In this document: positions 22,892 through 36,320 of the stretch, piece by piece
Layout of the letters: each line of letters begins with the position of its first letter
How positions within the stretch are numbered: the stretch's first letter is position 1
Assembly: GCA_026874595.1 (NCBI GenBank)
Contig: CM049306.1
Span: 92,208,642 to 92,272,641, forward strand
Direction of reading: 5' to 3'
Length of the DNA: 64,000 nucleotides
DNA from: Sipunculus nudus
Taxonomy: Eukaryota; Annelida; Sipuncula; Golfingiida; Sipunculidae
The notes under the pieces: generated by a model
The model's database searches: none
What the model was told of the DNA's origin: nothing
Seen by the model: the letters and a program-made list of their open reading frames with translations, nothing else
Made by a program: the position numbers and the translations under genes

Positions 22892-23945
22892 TAGGTCAGC
22901 TGACTGAAAGTCATCTGAGCTATAGCTTTCACTCATTGTCTGTCTTCCATCTGTCTGTTTACAGGGCATAAATCCTAACCACTGGACCTGGAAATTTCTT
23001 ATTGAAAACCCATGGAAGTCCATAAAAAATCTTCTTGGGAACCTGAAATTAGGTCACTGTGACATATATCCTCTGAGCTATAGGACTTGTAAGTACCCGC
23101 CAGAATAATTAAAAATTTGATACAAAAGCTCTAGTATCTGAATATCTAATGCATAGATTGCTATGATTCTTTCCATATATATTAATCAAATAGTGTTTCA
23201 TCATTCCCTGAAGACTTGTGGTGCCACCTGTATTTTCTCTAATTTACATAGATTTTCTCTCTTTTTTAGTTGAGACCTTCAGATGAAGCAGTTTGTCCGT
23301 TAAAAGGGCACAAATCATAACCATTAGACCTAGAAACTTCTAACTGTACATCCAGGGAGGTCCTAGGCAAATCTCTTTGGAAATGTGAATTAGGTCATGG
23401 GGACTATACTTCGTGAAGAACAGGCTGGAAGGCCAGTCAGTAAGATCAGGCTTAAATTGTATCCGTTAATTAGGCCTAGAATCTTTTAACATGACATTCC
23501 AATATGTTCTAATGTTATATACAGGGAAGTCTTGGGCAGTCTCCATGGAAACCTGAAATAAGGTCATGGTGACCTATATTTTGCATGCTACCGGCCAAAA
23601 CATCTTAGGCAGTCTCCTTCGAAACCTGATATAAGGTCATGGTGACCAATATTACTGGCCAAAAACATTTTAAGCACCCAGACAGTCAGACAGAGTACAA
23701 AAATTTACTGTTGGACTTAGAATCCTCTGTCTTGACATCCAGGGATTTCCTTAAAAATTGTGCATGTACATTTTTAGCCAGGTGATTGCATTCAAACAGA
23801 CTAGGTTTCAAAGGAATGGCGGGAAATATTATCATGAAACTTTTTCTTCTTGTTGAACTTTAATAGCTACAGTTGGATGGGGATACCACATACAAAATTT
23901 GGCATTCAGATGTTAGTAAATTTATTTACCTTAGTACCTGTAATA
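22892..23945 (+). mobile_element. Hairpin-ended element, copy B (decayed)
   Basis: The 5' end is a recognisable hairpin, TAGGTCAG...CTGAGCTA, followed by a degraded run of CTGTC units and TTTACAGGGCATAAATC. Monomer landmarks (CTGGACCTGGAAAT, AATTAGGTCACTGTGAC, CCAGAATAATTAAAAATT, GTGGTGCCACCTGTATTTTC) continue to about 23300, then become shorter repeats with AGGCAGTCTCC and AGGTCATGGTGACC near 23540 and 23620. A degraded version of the family's 3' segment (ATTTGGCATTCAGATG) lies near 23897-23912, without the terminal palindrome. This looks like the oldest copy of the family here. Confidence 0.6.
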
Positions 23946-24582
23946 ATTTTTGATAAAATGCAGACGTGTCATCCATGGAACAAATAAGTTAAAGAGATTG
24001 GATTTCCATAGTACTTTGGCTCCTAGACCTGTCTGGCAGTCTTTGATTGGACTGGTCTCAGGTTTTTGTCCACAGGATCAAATGAATGCATTATGCATGA
24101 TTCCACAGCGACATGACAAACTCTCAGCCTGCAGGTCTGGTGACATGACTTAAGGACATAGAGGTGAAAGCTTGGATTATACTGACCAGAAATGATGGTT
24201 CAGCATCCCACCACTTTGTAGTCAACCTGTATAATGATTAGAATGTATACTATTTTGATCATATATGTTTTACCTACATATAAAACACATTTAAATTAAA
24301 AAACATATACAACACATTTAGATTTAAAAAATGAAATAATAAGTAGAGAATGCTGAGCAGTAAGAATTGGACCTGCTTGATCTAGTATATAATACTTTGC
24401 TTCTATTTTTCCTGCTGTTTTACCTGAAGATTGTCCTCTGCGTGCAATATGATCCATTTAGAGCAAATGAGGTTTGCTGAGGTAGACATTTTTTAACATT
24501 TTCCACAATGGATTATAAATGTTTGGGGTTTGCATCTATGAAAATGAGTACACCTTAATATAAAACTACTTCATAATCAGAC

Positions 24583-24680
24583 TAGCACTGCTCAAGTGGT
24601 GAGCATGTCTGACTACTGAGCCAGATTACTTTGAGGTATGGGTATGAATCTGACAATGCCAGATTTTAGCCCGTGCCAGA
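24583..24680 (+). repeat. tRNA-like SINE head
   Basis: TAGCACTGCTCAAGTGGTGA resembles a tRNA D-arm / A box. A CTGACTACTGAGCC segment stands where the anticodon arm would be, and GGTATGAATCTGAC matches a decayed B box. The acceptor stem does not pair well enough for a functional tRNA. It is best read as the tRNA-derived head of a SINE; its tail is not delimited. Confidence 0.4.
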
Positions 24681-26137
24681 CTTTCACCCAATGTCTTATG
24701 ATAAATGGATAGATTTTCAGAGAGCTAAGCTTTCTGATATCCAAATGCCCAATCCTTGTATAGGACATAGTCATGTCACTTGATGACAAGGGATGACATG
24801 CTGTGTGATAAGCACATTCATTCTCTCCAGGAGGAATCAGTTGCATTATAAGAGTACTTAAATGTGTTTAAACCAGGTTTGGTTTAGAGTACAATGCTAA
24901 TAGGAAGATGCCTCAACTGGCAGTATGGGATTCCCAGGAAAGGGAGCCAAAACAAAAGCTCCTTGGTAAGATATAGTTAAGATTACACATACAGTATATA
25001 TACAGATAGTGGAGGGATTACCTCTCCCCCAAATTTAAAAAGATATTGCATGTTAAGAATGTATTAAAGCACAAACTTATTTGGTCATAGTTAGGTATTC
25101 ATTTGATATTTTTAAACATCTGGATAATTACCATTCAAAGCTGTCTAGATCCATATTCACACAGAGAAGCATGGAACTAATCAAGTGATAAAGGAAAAAG
25201 TTAAATGGTTTATTCATATGCTGTTTAGAGGTGTCTTTGGCCATTAGTAATAATTGTAGTTTCAAAGCTTAAGTGGATTTCTTGTAAAAGGCTGAGAAAC
25301 CCAATATAAAAGCACATTCATATTAAGAACTAAGACAGATTACACCGGTGAATGAGCAGGGCTTGGTCACTGTGACAACGATAGAGCTCCATCCAGTTAC
25401 TCTGGTGTCCACAGCATGGCTCCGGTGATGAATTATTAGGTTCATTTATTGGGTAAGTCAGGGATGTCGCGGCAATTATGATGATGTATGGGTTACACTG
25501 AAATTACCTGGCACGTATGAGAAATAAAGGAACATGACAGATCAGGGAACATAAAATATTCTTTTTCTGCTGAACTCACCATGTATGTGCCTGTAAATTG
25601 TAAGGGGCCTTTGAATCAATTGAGTTTAGAATTCTTTACCTTCAATTTGATTCTGAATTCAATAACTTTACTACTAAATTTCAGGCTTTCTTGTAAATGA
25701 AATTTTATATTTTACCACAAATTTATGGCAGTCATTTTTTTTTCTCCATTTCTATGCAAGTGAAGTGTTTTACCAGTGAGAGCGGAAATAATATCTTGAG
25801 CACATACACAATAAATAGTCTTGATGTTTTAGTGTGCTCCATTAAAGTTGAGAGATTTCTAAGGTTTTTGGAGAGGTGCTTGCATAAAATAATATTATCA
25901 GAAGAAATCAGTTCTGAGGTTAAGAATTGATTACAATTTAATGGAGAGGTTGGAATTCAATGCATTGATTATTCAATGAATTACCACACCTCTAGCCACA
26001 TACATAAGTATAGCAGAGTGTTTCGGTCCAGTATATCATAAAAGAAAGAACATGTAAATCACATGTGTGCAGTCCTACCTTGGTTCACAAGTATAAAAAG
26101 ATGGTATATCATTGGGAAGCCTCTGCTGTGTATCTGA

Positions 26138-26626
26138 TTAAAAGGACCCAATCACCTATAAAGCAAGTTGAGTTAACACGAAAATAGCTTCTTCCCTTTA
26201 AAATAAATCTGTACCTGCCAAAATGTTGCCCTGAAACTGCTTGCTTACTCCTGTACAAGAGTGTTAAAAACAGTGAACCAGTCGTGATCGCAGGTGTAAA
26301 CATAAACACAGTGCGTTGGGCCGGGTGCTACGCGGAGCCACAACACGTGCCAATCAGGAGATGCTCTGGTTGACTTGGCTCAAAAAATGTAATACATATT
26401 CCCGCTGGCTGAAACACCGCGTGCTGCCCCTCTTAATCGGACCTCCGGTCATGCGGCCTTGTTGTGGTAAACAGACTGTTTACCAACACGCAGTGCTATA
26501 ATAAGGTGTAAAACAGTCGTATGCGAGTAACTGAGACTGTGCTGGAATGGTTTTGCTGGGAAACAAAATCTGAATGGATAGTGTGAAAGAATAGGAATAA
26601 TATTACTCCTGATAATGTCCCTTTAA
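26138..26626. mobile_element. TTAA-bounded MITE, CpG-rich interior
   Basis: The left end is TTAAAAGGACCCAATCACC and the right end reverse-complemented is TTAAAGGGACATTATCAGG, forming imperfect inverted repeats with TTAA at each outer edge. The interior (26290-26530) is much richer in CpG than the flanks (CGCAG, GCGTTGG, ACGCGGAG, CACCGCGTG, GACCTCCGGTC). The 61-codon plus-strand frame at 26316-26501 sits wholly inside and is not treated as a gene. The end sequence is related to, but distinct from, the copies at 7221, 18387 and 41873. Confidence 0.65.
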
Positions 26627-28465
26627 TTTGTCTTGCATAATGGGCAAAATTGTAATACAAACTCATCTTGTTATAATCAGGGACAACTTGTTCATTTGTA
26701 GATGTTAAAACATGTTTTCATATGATAAAAAAATATTGGTATATGATTGTATTGGTGTGCAATTATAAGATAAAAAATACTTTATCATAATGATATGATG
26801 AAGTATTTCATCACTGGCAGATTAACACCTGTCAGTTTTGAAGTAAACTGGTTGTATTTAGCCTAAGGCTTTTCTACTGGCTTTAGCTCAACTGTCCTTT
26901 TGTGATGCCAAGTTTAGGTCATTCTTGTCTCTTGTCCAGAAAGCAGTAAGCAAGGCACAGATTTTAATTTTGAAAACTAGAAAATTATAATTTGACTTCC
27001 AGACAGGTTTTGTTTTTATATCTTGGTTGCACTGTGGTCAAATTTCTATGGGCTGCAGAGTTAAAACATGATATAGAGCACCTCAAGTGTGACATGCTGT
27101 GGTAAAATGACAAAAAACAGACATTCAAATAATTAAAACATGGAATAGATAAACTTTCATTAAATTCCTAGAAACATTTTATGCACAAGTCTCATAGTGG
27201 CATTTAGATATCAGGTTCATCATACAAAAACTGTGAATGGAAGTGAGACAGGTAACAAAAGCTACTCGTCTGCTAGTGTTAACAAGCCATTCCTGTTTGC
27301 ATTAAACAAAAATAAAGTCACAGGCAAGAGTCCCAAGCTGGTAAGTAATTGAAGCAGACAATGAACTTTGGTATGTACAGTTCTTTGTGTGACAGGCTAA
27401 GTTTACATAACCATGTATAACAGAGCATGAGAATCGATTAAATAGAAACTTTTAAGTCACATTTACACTTTACAGGGGCTTTACAATTTTATCCCCATAC
27501 GTGACTTACTGGATATTAGTACCTTTTTCTATTGACAGGATGCAAGGTCTCATATAATACTCACACTTTTATGCTCACATGTGAAATAAAGACGTGCTGT
27601 TATTTCAGATACAATATGCTTTAAAAGATCAAATACATGATCCTAAACTAGATAAGTTAATTATCCGAGGCTGTAAAAAGTTAACACATTCCATGTTTAA
27701 CTTTTTTGTCCTGACCTTATAAATGCCACAGTCTACACAGTCAACTGTTTTCATGATTTTAATGTATGGAGCATCTGGAATATTGGGAGTTTTCCAATTA
27801 AGTAAATGAACATTATAGCCTTAACATAATTACATGAAATGTGTATGTCTTTTAGCAAAGAGTGTAAGGTTGTGGTTGTTCTGTCAATGGTACATTTAGA
27901 ATTCCTTTGTGAAAATATCAGTAAATCAGTAAAAATGTATACTGCTTCAGGTTTTCATGACTATAGAAATTCTGCCAAATTAAGATAACAAATTCAGTGG
28001 ATGATTATTGAGAGGAAAAAAATTTATGCTGACGTTAGAAGACCAAAAGCTGTACATGTGGTTGGATATTTGTCACCTACGTTTATCTGGTACAATGTCA
28101 TGAACTAGTTACCTGAGACATAATCTAATTAATCTTGAGAGGTTTATGGGAAGGCAAACAAGTTGTAGGACTGCCACATGATGCATAAAGTTGATACCGT
28201 AAGACAAGATTAAGGAAATGTCAGGGGAGATTAACCAGGCACGACGGAAGAAACTAACATATAGTGCACATTTGATCATGTCCATAGGTTCCTTATATCC
28301 TTGTAAATATTAATACATACAGCACACTAGGAAGGTTTTAATTCCTGTGGGTGCATAAATGAGGATGGACAGTAAGATCAGCATATAAAAAGAACAATAA
28401 GATAAGAATATTTACTGTCCTGTTTGCAGTTCAGGAACCAGAGGATTTAAAATACAAATATTTAT
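26627..28465. other. Spacer without recognised feature
   Basis: AT-rich sequence with no repeat copy, splice-flanked frame or RNA gene that I can support. Confidence 0.4.
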
Positions 28466-28764
28466 TTCCTCAAGGAGGGTATGCATTCATCCAAGTGTGT
28501 GTTTGTTCACAAAATACTCAGGCAATCATGCACAGAATCTCATGAAAGTTTCAGGACTTTTCAGGAATGGGCAAGGAAGAAACAATTAGATTTCTGTGTG
28601 GATCTAGCACTTGATCTGGATTGAGGAATGTCATCAAGAACTGTTTACAAATGTTCAGTCACTGATGAACTGATGACCCTCGAAATATAGGCTGAAAAAG
28701 TGAATGAGCATCCCACAATATAGGAACCCCTAAATGGTGGAGCCTTGCGTTCTTTAGAATGCAG
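28466..28764 (+). repeat. Dispersed ~330-bp repeat, copy 2
   Basis: It begins CTCAAGGAGGGTATGCATTC, carries GTTTGTTCACAAAATACTCA, CTCATGAAAGTTTCAGGAC, TTTTCAGGAATGGGCAAG and GAAATATAGGCTGAAAAAG, and ends in GCGTTCTTTAGAATGC. The order matches copy 1 (1681-2064) and the reverse-oriented copies at 46733 and 55284. Confidence 0.7.
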
Positions 28765-30599
28765 GTTTCTAGTTGAATATAAAAAATGGCAAGAAGATGA
28801 GCAAATTAAGCTAATACTCAGTTTCTATGCAGCTCAGCTCAGGTGTCGCTCTGACTCTCTCTGAAACTCGTGCAGACTCTGAACATGTTCATAGATACTT
28901 GATCAGTGCCCTCTCAGGTAGCCATATTTATACACAGAGATGACATGACATGAATGTTCGGGAATACTCCAGTCACTCTTGTTTGAACCAGCTATACTGC
29001 CATTCACTTTGGTGGTGCCTATGCCTCAGGAGAGTCATTCAACTTCTTTAAAGAATATTTTACAATAATGAAAAAGATGGACTGGCCCAGCAGCTAGCAC
29101 TGGTGCTGCTGAACTTAGACAGAATGAAAGTGTGATCATCAAAGCAAACTTCATTGGACCATATCTTTGCATCCATCTCAAAGTACAAGATCATAAAAGG
29201 TTATTCATGATTGAAAAACCTTTTATGAAATTTGATATGAAGAATTCTGAGTGCTGTGAAGGTGATATGGTTTTATTGAACAGCACTTATAGTCCTTCTA
29301 GGCTATTGAGTTTAGGTTTGTTTGCAATAAATTTGGCTTAAATATAAAATTCTTGAAGTGTTTACTTTCTTATATTGCCTGCAGTCATGGAACTTACTGC
29401 CTTTTGCCCATATTCAGTGGTCATTGATCATTAAAGTTCTTTTTACGATGGCAAGCAGTAAGTGCTTCTGTTTCAATGAAATTTATTGTCCCCCGCTTCT
29501 TCGGAACTGGGGGCATTGATTTTGGTTTGTTTGACAGTCCCTCTGTCTGTCTGTCCATCTGTCAGGTAAAAATACTTCATACTTTTTTGTTTCAAATAAT
29601 TACAATTACTACTTTTTTATTAGTCAAAAGAACATTTTACTTTTTCACCCGATTTGCAAACTTATTGATTACAAAATTTAGCGTATGATAATCTTATAAA
29701 TAATATATTGGATTTCTGCTTATAACAGCACATCCTGTTTCTTGTGATATGCTGCATCATTGCATACTTTATTTTTTAGTAGGAAGAAAATTTGGGACAT
29801 TCAGGCCAAAATGGGACCCTGAGTTAAGAGCATCCCAGGGGGAGACAATATGTGTCAATCTTGAAGGTTATATAAAAACTGAATTTGTTTGTAAATATTT
29901 CATTTCAATCACTGTTATATTGTTTTATGATCAGAAATTGTCATTTTATGTGTCATCATAAGATTATTTGGTTACAGTGAAATATAAGGGTAAGATGTTT
30001 ACACAACAGACCAGTTTGTTTGAGGCAGTGGGCAGTAATCAGTGACTGCTGCAAGGGAAACTGGGCCTAGTTATTCACTTGGATCTCTAGAACCAAGCAT
30101 CTGTAAGATATTTTGAGTGTCATAGATGCTTACCATAGCCCTTGTGTTCCTGAAAGCCCTGTATTTACCATTTACAATTCTTTCATCACAAGAAAGGACA
30201 AAGCTTATATATAACTAGAGAGCCCATACCTCATACAATACATATGGTGATACTTCAGTATACTCCACTCTTGGTACGATACATGATACAATACATATAT
30301 ACACATGATAAAATAGATACACAGTAGTATCAGAGTTTAGATTCCAAGTCTTTGCTCTTCCTTAAGTTTGCCGTGCTGTTGTCTCCATGCTTCATGAATA
30401 GTGAAACAGCCCTGGTTATTGGTTTGATTATGATAAACTTCTAACCACTGACTATCTTACATGCCAGAACTTAATTACCAGTTCAATATATACCGTATTT
30501 CATCCAATTGTTCAATCCCTCTATTTATACGACCTCCAAAAATATTCAAGGTTATTAATTTCTAAATTTCCTCTAATTTTCGACTGCTTGAAAAGTTTT
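28765..30599. other. Spacer without recognised gene
   Basis: No supported exon or RNA gene. Two 70-codon plus-strand frames (29476-29688 and 29749-29961) lie in AT-rich DNA and have no splice or family evidence. Confidence 0.4.
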
Positions 30600-31950
30600 T
30601 CATCTCACTGAATCATGTCCAAACTGGCGGACATGGTGTCGAAAGAGACCAGTCATATCCAGTAAGGTAAGTAACTGATGAATAAAATAAAGGGAATATA
30701 TGTAACATACTGTATTTGGTGTTTGTTTCATTCATCAGGACAAATGTAAAGGCGTCTTCTACATTATAAAAATGTGATTTTCTTTAATACAAACTGCGCA
30801 AAAGTGATCGCATTATAGCGACGTTTAAAATGGCTCATGACTGTCAGCTCTGACCCCTGACCTTGTTGCCGTAAATACGCCAAACATTGACTTTGATGAC
30901 GAAAAGATATCTCTAACACTCGCTCGATAGTAGTTGATAACTGACGTAAGATAATCATGTTGATTATAAAATAATGCTGTATTCACGGCATTCATATCTC
31001 TTGGCTGGCACCCTTGGTCGTTTGGGGCGTAAATAGCTAGTCCATGAACACAAACTCACAGAGCAGCATGGGACATGGGAAATGGGAACAGACTTAAACA
31101 ACAACCAGTAGCGCTTAAATAAATATTAATCGAGAGGAACCCTCTGAAAAAAGTACCGTACTTATAAGCATAAATTATGTGATTTATTGACTTCAGCCTT
31201 GACACTACATGTTTTGCGTCCCTTCAGTCCCGTATGAATGATCCAACTTATTTGAGATTTAATAAATGCATCGTTATAAATGAAACAAAAAAAAAAAACA
31301 TGGGCGAATTTTCTTACCACTATGGTTCAAAAGTGAAAAGAATTATCATTAAATTTTATAATCCTTATTTTTATTTACTATTGTTATATATAAATGAGAG
31401 AGAGAGAGAGAGAGAGACTGATTGTGTTTCTCTATGGACCGCTAGAGACACGGTTCTATACTTCGCGTATTATCGAGTCAGTATTGAGCATTTTCATTCA
31501 TGATTTCAGTAATTCTGAATACCGGTACAGTTACATTGTGTGGAAATATGCGAGTTAAAAAAAAAACAAATCTGCATGCAGTCAGCTGAAAATGAAAATC
31601 TTACCTCAGTATGTTGATCACGATATCAATTAAATGAGTCATGAAATATGAAATGAAGCAGTGTTTAGAGAACATCTTGCCCTATTAGGTGCTTCCGATG
31701 CCCCACCGTTAATTACGTTCAATGAAAATCGACTCACTAATTACTGACTGGTCACAGTTTACCCTCCAACACGGTCTGACCAAGATTACACGGTAGTGGT
31801 CAAAGGGCAAACTATCGCCTTTCATGTTAATCGATGTATTGGCAACGGGAACACTTGGCCGGGAAATCATGTCCCGTGTCCGTGTTTGGACAACAGGCGT
31901 TATTATAACCAAACTCGCTATTAAAGCTTCCTCAGCCCCTTTGTACCGAC
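30600..31950. promoter_or_regulatory. CpG-richer segment, possible promoter region
   Basis: CpG dinucleotides are visibly denser here than in the surrounding tens of kilobases (GGCGGACATGG and GTCGAAAG near 30630, clusters near 30790-30930, 31020-31210 and 31440-31910). In molluscs with mosaic gene-body methylation, CpG retention marks unmethylated DNA such as promoters. A short plus-strand frame starting ATGTCCAAACTGGCGG (30616) ends just before a strong GTAAGTAA donor consensus (30667), which would suit a 5' untranslated first exon. No transposon ends were found to explain the CpG. Promoter status and direction are inference. Confidence 0.3.
31396..31417. repeat. (GA)n microsatellite
   Basis: Eleven uninterrupted GA units inside the CpG-richer segment. 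Confidence 0.95.
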
Positions 31951-34900
31951 ATATTCCCTCACTATTCCTTTTTGTTTTTCATATAACAACCTCATTTACA
32001 TAACACAGTGTCTTGACAAACACAATAGGGATGCTGTGAAACGTAGTTTGCATTCATCACTTTGTATTTATAACTGACAAATACGTTGAGCATGCTGTGA
32101 ATATTTGTTTTCTAGTAAATATTTTAGATAGGTGTGAAGAAATTTTTTTCCAAGGGCACAACAAATAGGGTGGAGTGCCCCTTGTTGCTGACTCAGCAGG
32201 TTGCTGTGCTTATGAACCAGGTGGCTGTCAGCACAAGTCCAATTGTCTTAGTGTGCTCACTCACATCACCATGTGGGTCTGCTCGTTAAGTAGAACCTTT
32301 TTATCGAGGGAACATTGGAACTGCACAATGACTTATTGGCAGAATCAGGGGCCCCATTAGCTGCTGAGGATTAAATTGTCTTTTCTGGTGTGTCATTACA
32401 TGAACAGAGAATACAGACGCCATTAGTAATGTTGCTTGGATGTAATGATAAATTAGCTGAGTGCCACATGTCATGTGATGGAGTGATTGGACATGAATCC
32501 CCTGTCACCTCCACTCCAAGGGTTCCGGTAAACAAATTGTCCATTGGCTGTGGAGAAACCAACATTTTGATACATGAGAATGACATATGGCATATTTTTA
32601 CACCATATGTGAAGTAACATGTTTCTGAATTTTCTTAAAAGCCTACTAGTGCAAAAATTATCTTAAATTACAAGTGAATATGTTTGAATTTCACAAGTCT
32701 GGCCTGAAAAATATAACACCATGAGGACATTTCTGCTGGTGTGCTGATATCCAGACATCCTAATGTGCTCTGCTTATCCAGTCAGAGGAAAAACTTTACT
32801 TTATCTGCAAAAATACACCACTTGTATCACCACATTCACAGGGTAGTGATACTATTGTCCTTCCATCCCCTAATGTCCACCTGTTTTTTTGCTATGAAAA
32901 TATGGAAAAAATATTCATAAAGGTGAAAAGATTAAAAGGGCCTGTTTTTCTATAAATACCTACCTTGCACATTTTTTGAGAGTACAGAATTGTTTTAAAA
33001 ATATGAGAAATCAGTCAACATTTTACAACATATCAGACCCACTTATGGCATTCAGATTTATTGGTCACATGCAAAAACAGCCTCGGTTGACAGCCAATAA
33101 GCAGGTGATTGGGTATATGTCATGTAAACACTCTAAAAATATAATAAGCCAAATCAAAGATGGCTACTCATGCAGAAACAGATCTGTCAGATAATTTTAA
33201 AGAGGCAACAAGATGTGAAACATTAACATGATATTCACTGTAAAATTCTTAAATGCCACATTCCATATGTGGCCTTCTGGATATTATTGAAAAATATATA
33301 CTTTCAAGAAAATTACCTAAAATAAAGAAAACCAGATGGACACTGGTTAGTGGTAGGTAATTTTGGTTTGGCCAGGATGTGCTACCAGAGAGTCCTTTAG
33401 AGTGAGATAACTAAATAATAATTGACAGATTACTTTCAAATTTTGTTTGCTTTAAATTGGGTTTCTGACCTTTGCTACAAGTGGTATGTTCAGACCTTGA
33501 ATTTGTAAACTTTTTTCATGAAAATCAGACTTATCATCATGCTTGAGAATTGTGTAATGGATTATCCAGAAATTTATTGTGACTGATATCTTCTGTAGAT
33601 TTATAACATGCGCAGGACTGCTGGCACCACCAGCGATCCATTTATTTTCATTTGTGCCCCATCGCTGTTACATGTAAATGATGCGTGCAGATACATTGAC
33701 AGATTTCTTTTAAATTTCACATTTACCAAGATAGAGGTCAAAGGTCAAAGCCTGTTTAAATTGGGGTGTTTACCAGGATCAGAACAGTGTCTCTGACCAT
33801 GTTCATTAATATTCCTAGGAATGGCTTCTTGGATCATAATTAACTTTAAGTATATCTGATATTGTTGTCTCACCCTAGCAGAAAATAAAAAAATATAAAT
33901 TGCTCCCACTGAGGTTCTTGTTGATGCTGCCTGGAATAGTGGATTTTGTAATATTAATTAAGAGGAGTATTAACCGAGAATTTCAAAATCATCACATTTG
34001 TCTTGTTTCATGTCCCAAATGTCTCTATTCATGAATTAAAGAAGGATTACTTGAGATTTTCGTTCATGAATTAAGAAGCTAACAGAAGCTCGTGCAGTGT
34101 TACAAAGAGGTTGAAACTATCAGCAAGGCTGCAAGCAGCATAACCAAAACTAAGTATAACTAGGTATAACTAATTTCTAGTATAATTTGATGTACACCAT
34201 AAATGTGACTCCTGTAGACTGTCTCAAAGCAGGCATGTTGAATTCATGAAGTCCTCAGTTACATTAGTTTCTACTAGTAACTGCATGAGTTCACCAAAAT
34301 TGGAAATGGAAGATACACACCTGAGTAGAAAAAGCAGTCTGAGACAACATACCTCCCCTTAAGTATTAAAGAAAAGTTATTGCTTTATCAACCAAACTCA
34401 GTAGTTAAGAATTGTATCACCAGATGCAGGTAAACAGATCCTTAAGAATCTAACTAATGCCTCAGCTGATGGGCAGAGGTAATAAAATTTACTGGTTTTG
34501 AATACATTTATTTCTTCATCACATAAGTCCTATTTTCATGTTAAACCTTTATACCATTCTGTATGTAGGTCTCATTGTTCTAGTGATTGTATTAATGTTG
34601 AATTCTGTATTTTTTCTTTTTTTTTTTACAAAATTCAAATTCAGTCCTTGACTTATGTGAGCCATGGATGCCTAATATGCTGAGACAGGCAAATGGAATT
34701 GAATACATGTGCTTTAAACTTCATCCAGCATTTTTGGCAGAGATAAACATCAAATGTCATCATAGAAATTGTGCATACAAGAGGAAGAAGGGATATCAAT
34801 ATTTTAGTTGAATGCCTGAACAAAGGTTAAAAGTAATAGCTGAAATATCAACCTTACTGTTTAAATGGTGTGTTCCAGTTTGGCCTTGCAGTTATTTTTT

Positions 34901-35554
34901 TCCTGTTGTCTGTTAGTAGCGTGGTAGTCACACTCATCATATGAAATAATGTATTACCCAGACATGAATGTAAGCTAATCCCCTGACAAGGCCAGGTACT
35001 GGGTATTCTATACTATCCCACATATTCTTAATCACACTCAGCAGCACAATGAAAGTGTTATTTTATTTTTTATCAGAAGCAGTTGTCATTAGAGTAAAAG
35101 GTATTTATAAACTAGAAAGGACTGATTGTGGGGCATTGCATATTCTATTGACTATTGATTTCTCCCTCAGGAGAAAAAAAACTAAAAAAAAGAGATGAAG
35201 ATGTAATATTGTTTATTTGCCTGGATTTGACAAATGATGATCAGTATATAAGTGCTCACTGTCAGTAGAAATGTTAATACTAATTAACTGTAAGTGTTAT
35301 CAAATTTATGGATATATTCTTATAAAAAGACTTTTTCACAATCTTTCTTGCAGTATTTTCCATGCAAAGATTAAAAATTATCTTAAGAATTGTTTGATTG
35401 ATCCACTGGTTTTGATAAATATATATATCAATATATATTTCATGCCAACCCTTCCAGAAACCAATTCAGCTAACTTTCAGTCTTTAGCTTACAGTATTGA
35501 CTTATATCCGCTATATGAATAGAGGTCTGGGGGGGGGGATCATAGTAAATCTAT
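31951..35554. other. Spacer with one GC-richer block
   Basis: The block 32150-32617 is less AT-rich and open in several overlapping frames. A T-rich acceptor-like sequence (TTTTTTTCCAAG, ending near 32154) precedes it. Because more than one frame is open over the same bases, no exon is called. The rest is AT-rich with no recognised feature. Confidence 0.35.
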
Positions 35555-36320
35555 TTAAGGTCAAACCTACAGCTACTGTTCGTCTTCAGTAGTCCCATAA
35601 ACACCAGGTCAATTAGGCATTGACCCACCATGGACTTCAAGGATGACACGGACCACTCATTAAGAAAATCCTGTATCAACTCATCAAGGTAATTCAGGTC
35701 CAGTGTCTGAGGATGCACAGCCTAACGGAACGTGTTCTGTGTTGTATTGTGACCAGTAAATGGCAGGGTATGACTATTGATCATCCATTGACAGCTCTTG
35801 TCGCTGTCTCAAGCAGGCCACTCATTTCTGACTCAAATTGTCCATTTAGGGTCCACAAATGAAGTTTGGTCCTCGGCACCCTGAGGGACCGACAAGTGCT
35901 CATCTGTTCAGTATACCGGAAATTCCACGGTAGTGTACATGTCTGATTCAAAGCTGCTGTAGGGATGACTTCATAATATACAATGTCGCACGGGGTACTT
36001 TAAAACAGATCTTTTGGGAGTAATGTTTTCAAAGATCGATTTGCACTAAATGGCATTGTTATAGATGGTAAGGTGTCACTTGAGTTCAGTATGGTCACAC
36101 AGTTTATCAGGCTCGTTGAAAAATATGGCTGTTCTGAAGTCAGGTCATGCCTGCAGACAAGTCCTACCCCCGGTTCCTTTGATTTGCCTATTATTGGCCA
36201 CGTAGAGAGGAAGTCCATCCCTCCAGTTCTGTTCAGATAAAGGGCAGGTATAATGTTTGAGATTATGCATGCACCTCACGTGGGATAGAACTTCATTAAT
36301 AGGACCATGCTAGTGTTTAG
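35555..36320 (-). pseudogene. Frame-broken coding-like block, unknown family
   Basis: On the minus strand one reading frame runs open for about 90 codons (36268 down to a TAA at 36000-36002). It continues past that stop for about 65 more codons to a TGA near 35783. Sample segments are STWPIIGKSKEPGVGLVC, TSLINCVTILNSSDTL and LNQTCTLPWNFRYTEQ. After a shift, a different frame stays open to a TAA near 35553, with LDLNYLDELIQDFLNEW and SLKSMVGQCLIDLVFMG. At the upstream end a third frame (INEVLSHVRC, LPLYVANNRQIKGTGG) overlaps. The segment is less AT-rich than its flanks. This pattern fits a decayed coding sequence or closely packed exons of a minus-strand gene, but plus-strand frames of about 55 codons also exist here, so chance is not excluded. 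No family recognised. Confidence 0.2.

Noticed and set aside
24420-24510. Minus-strand ATG followed by 22 codons and a GTAAAA donor (MSTSANLICSKWIILHAEDN)
   Set aside because: Too short to separate from chance, and no promoter or partner exon was found.
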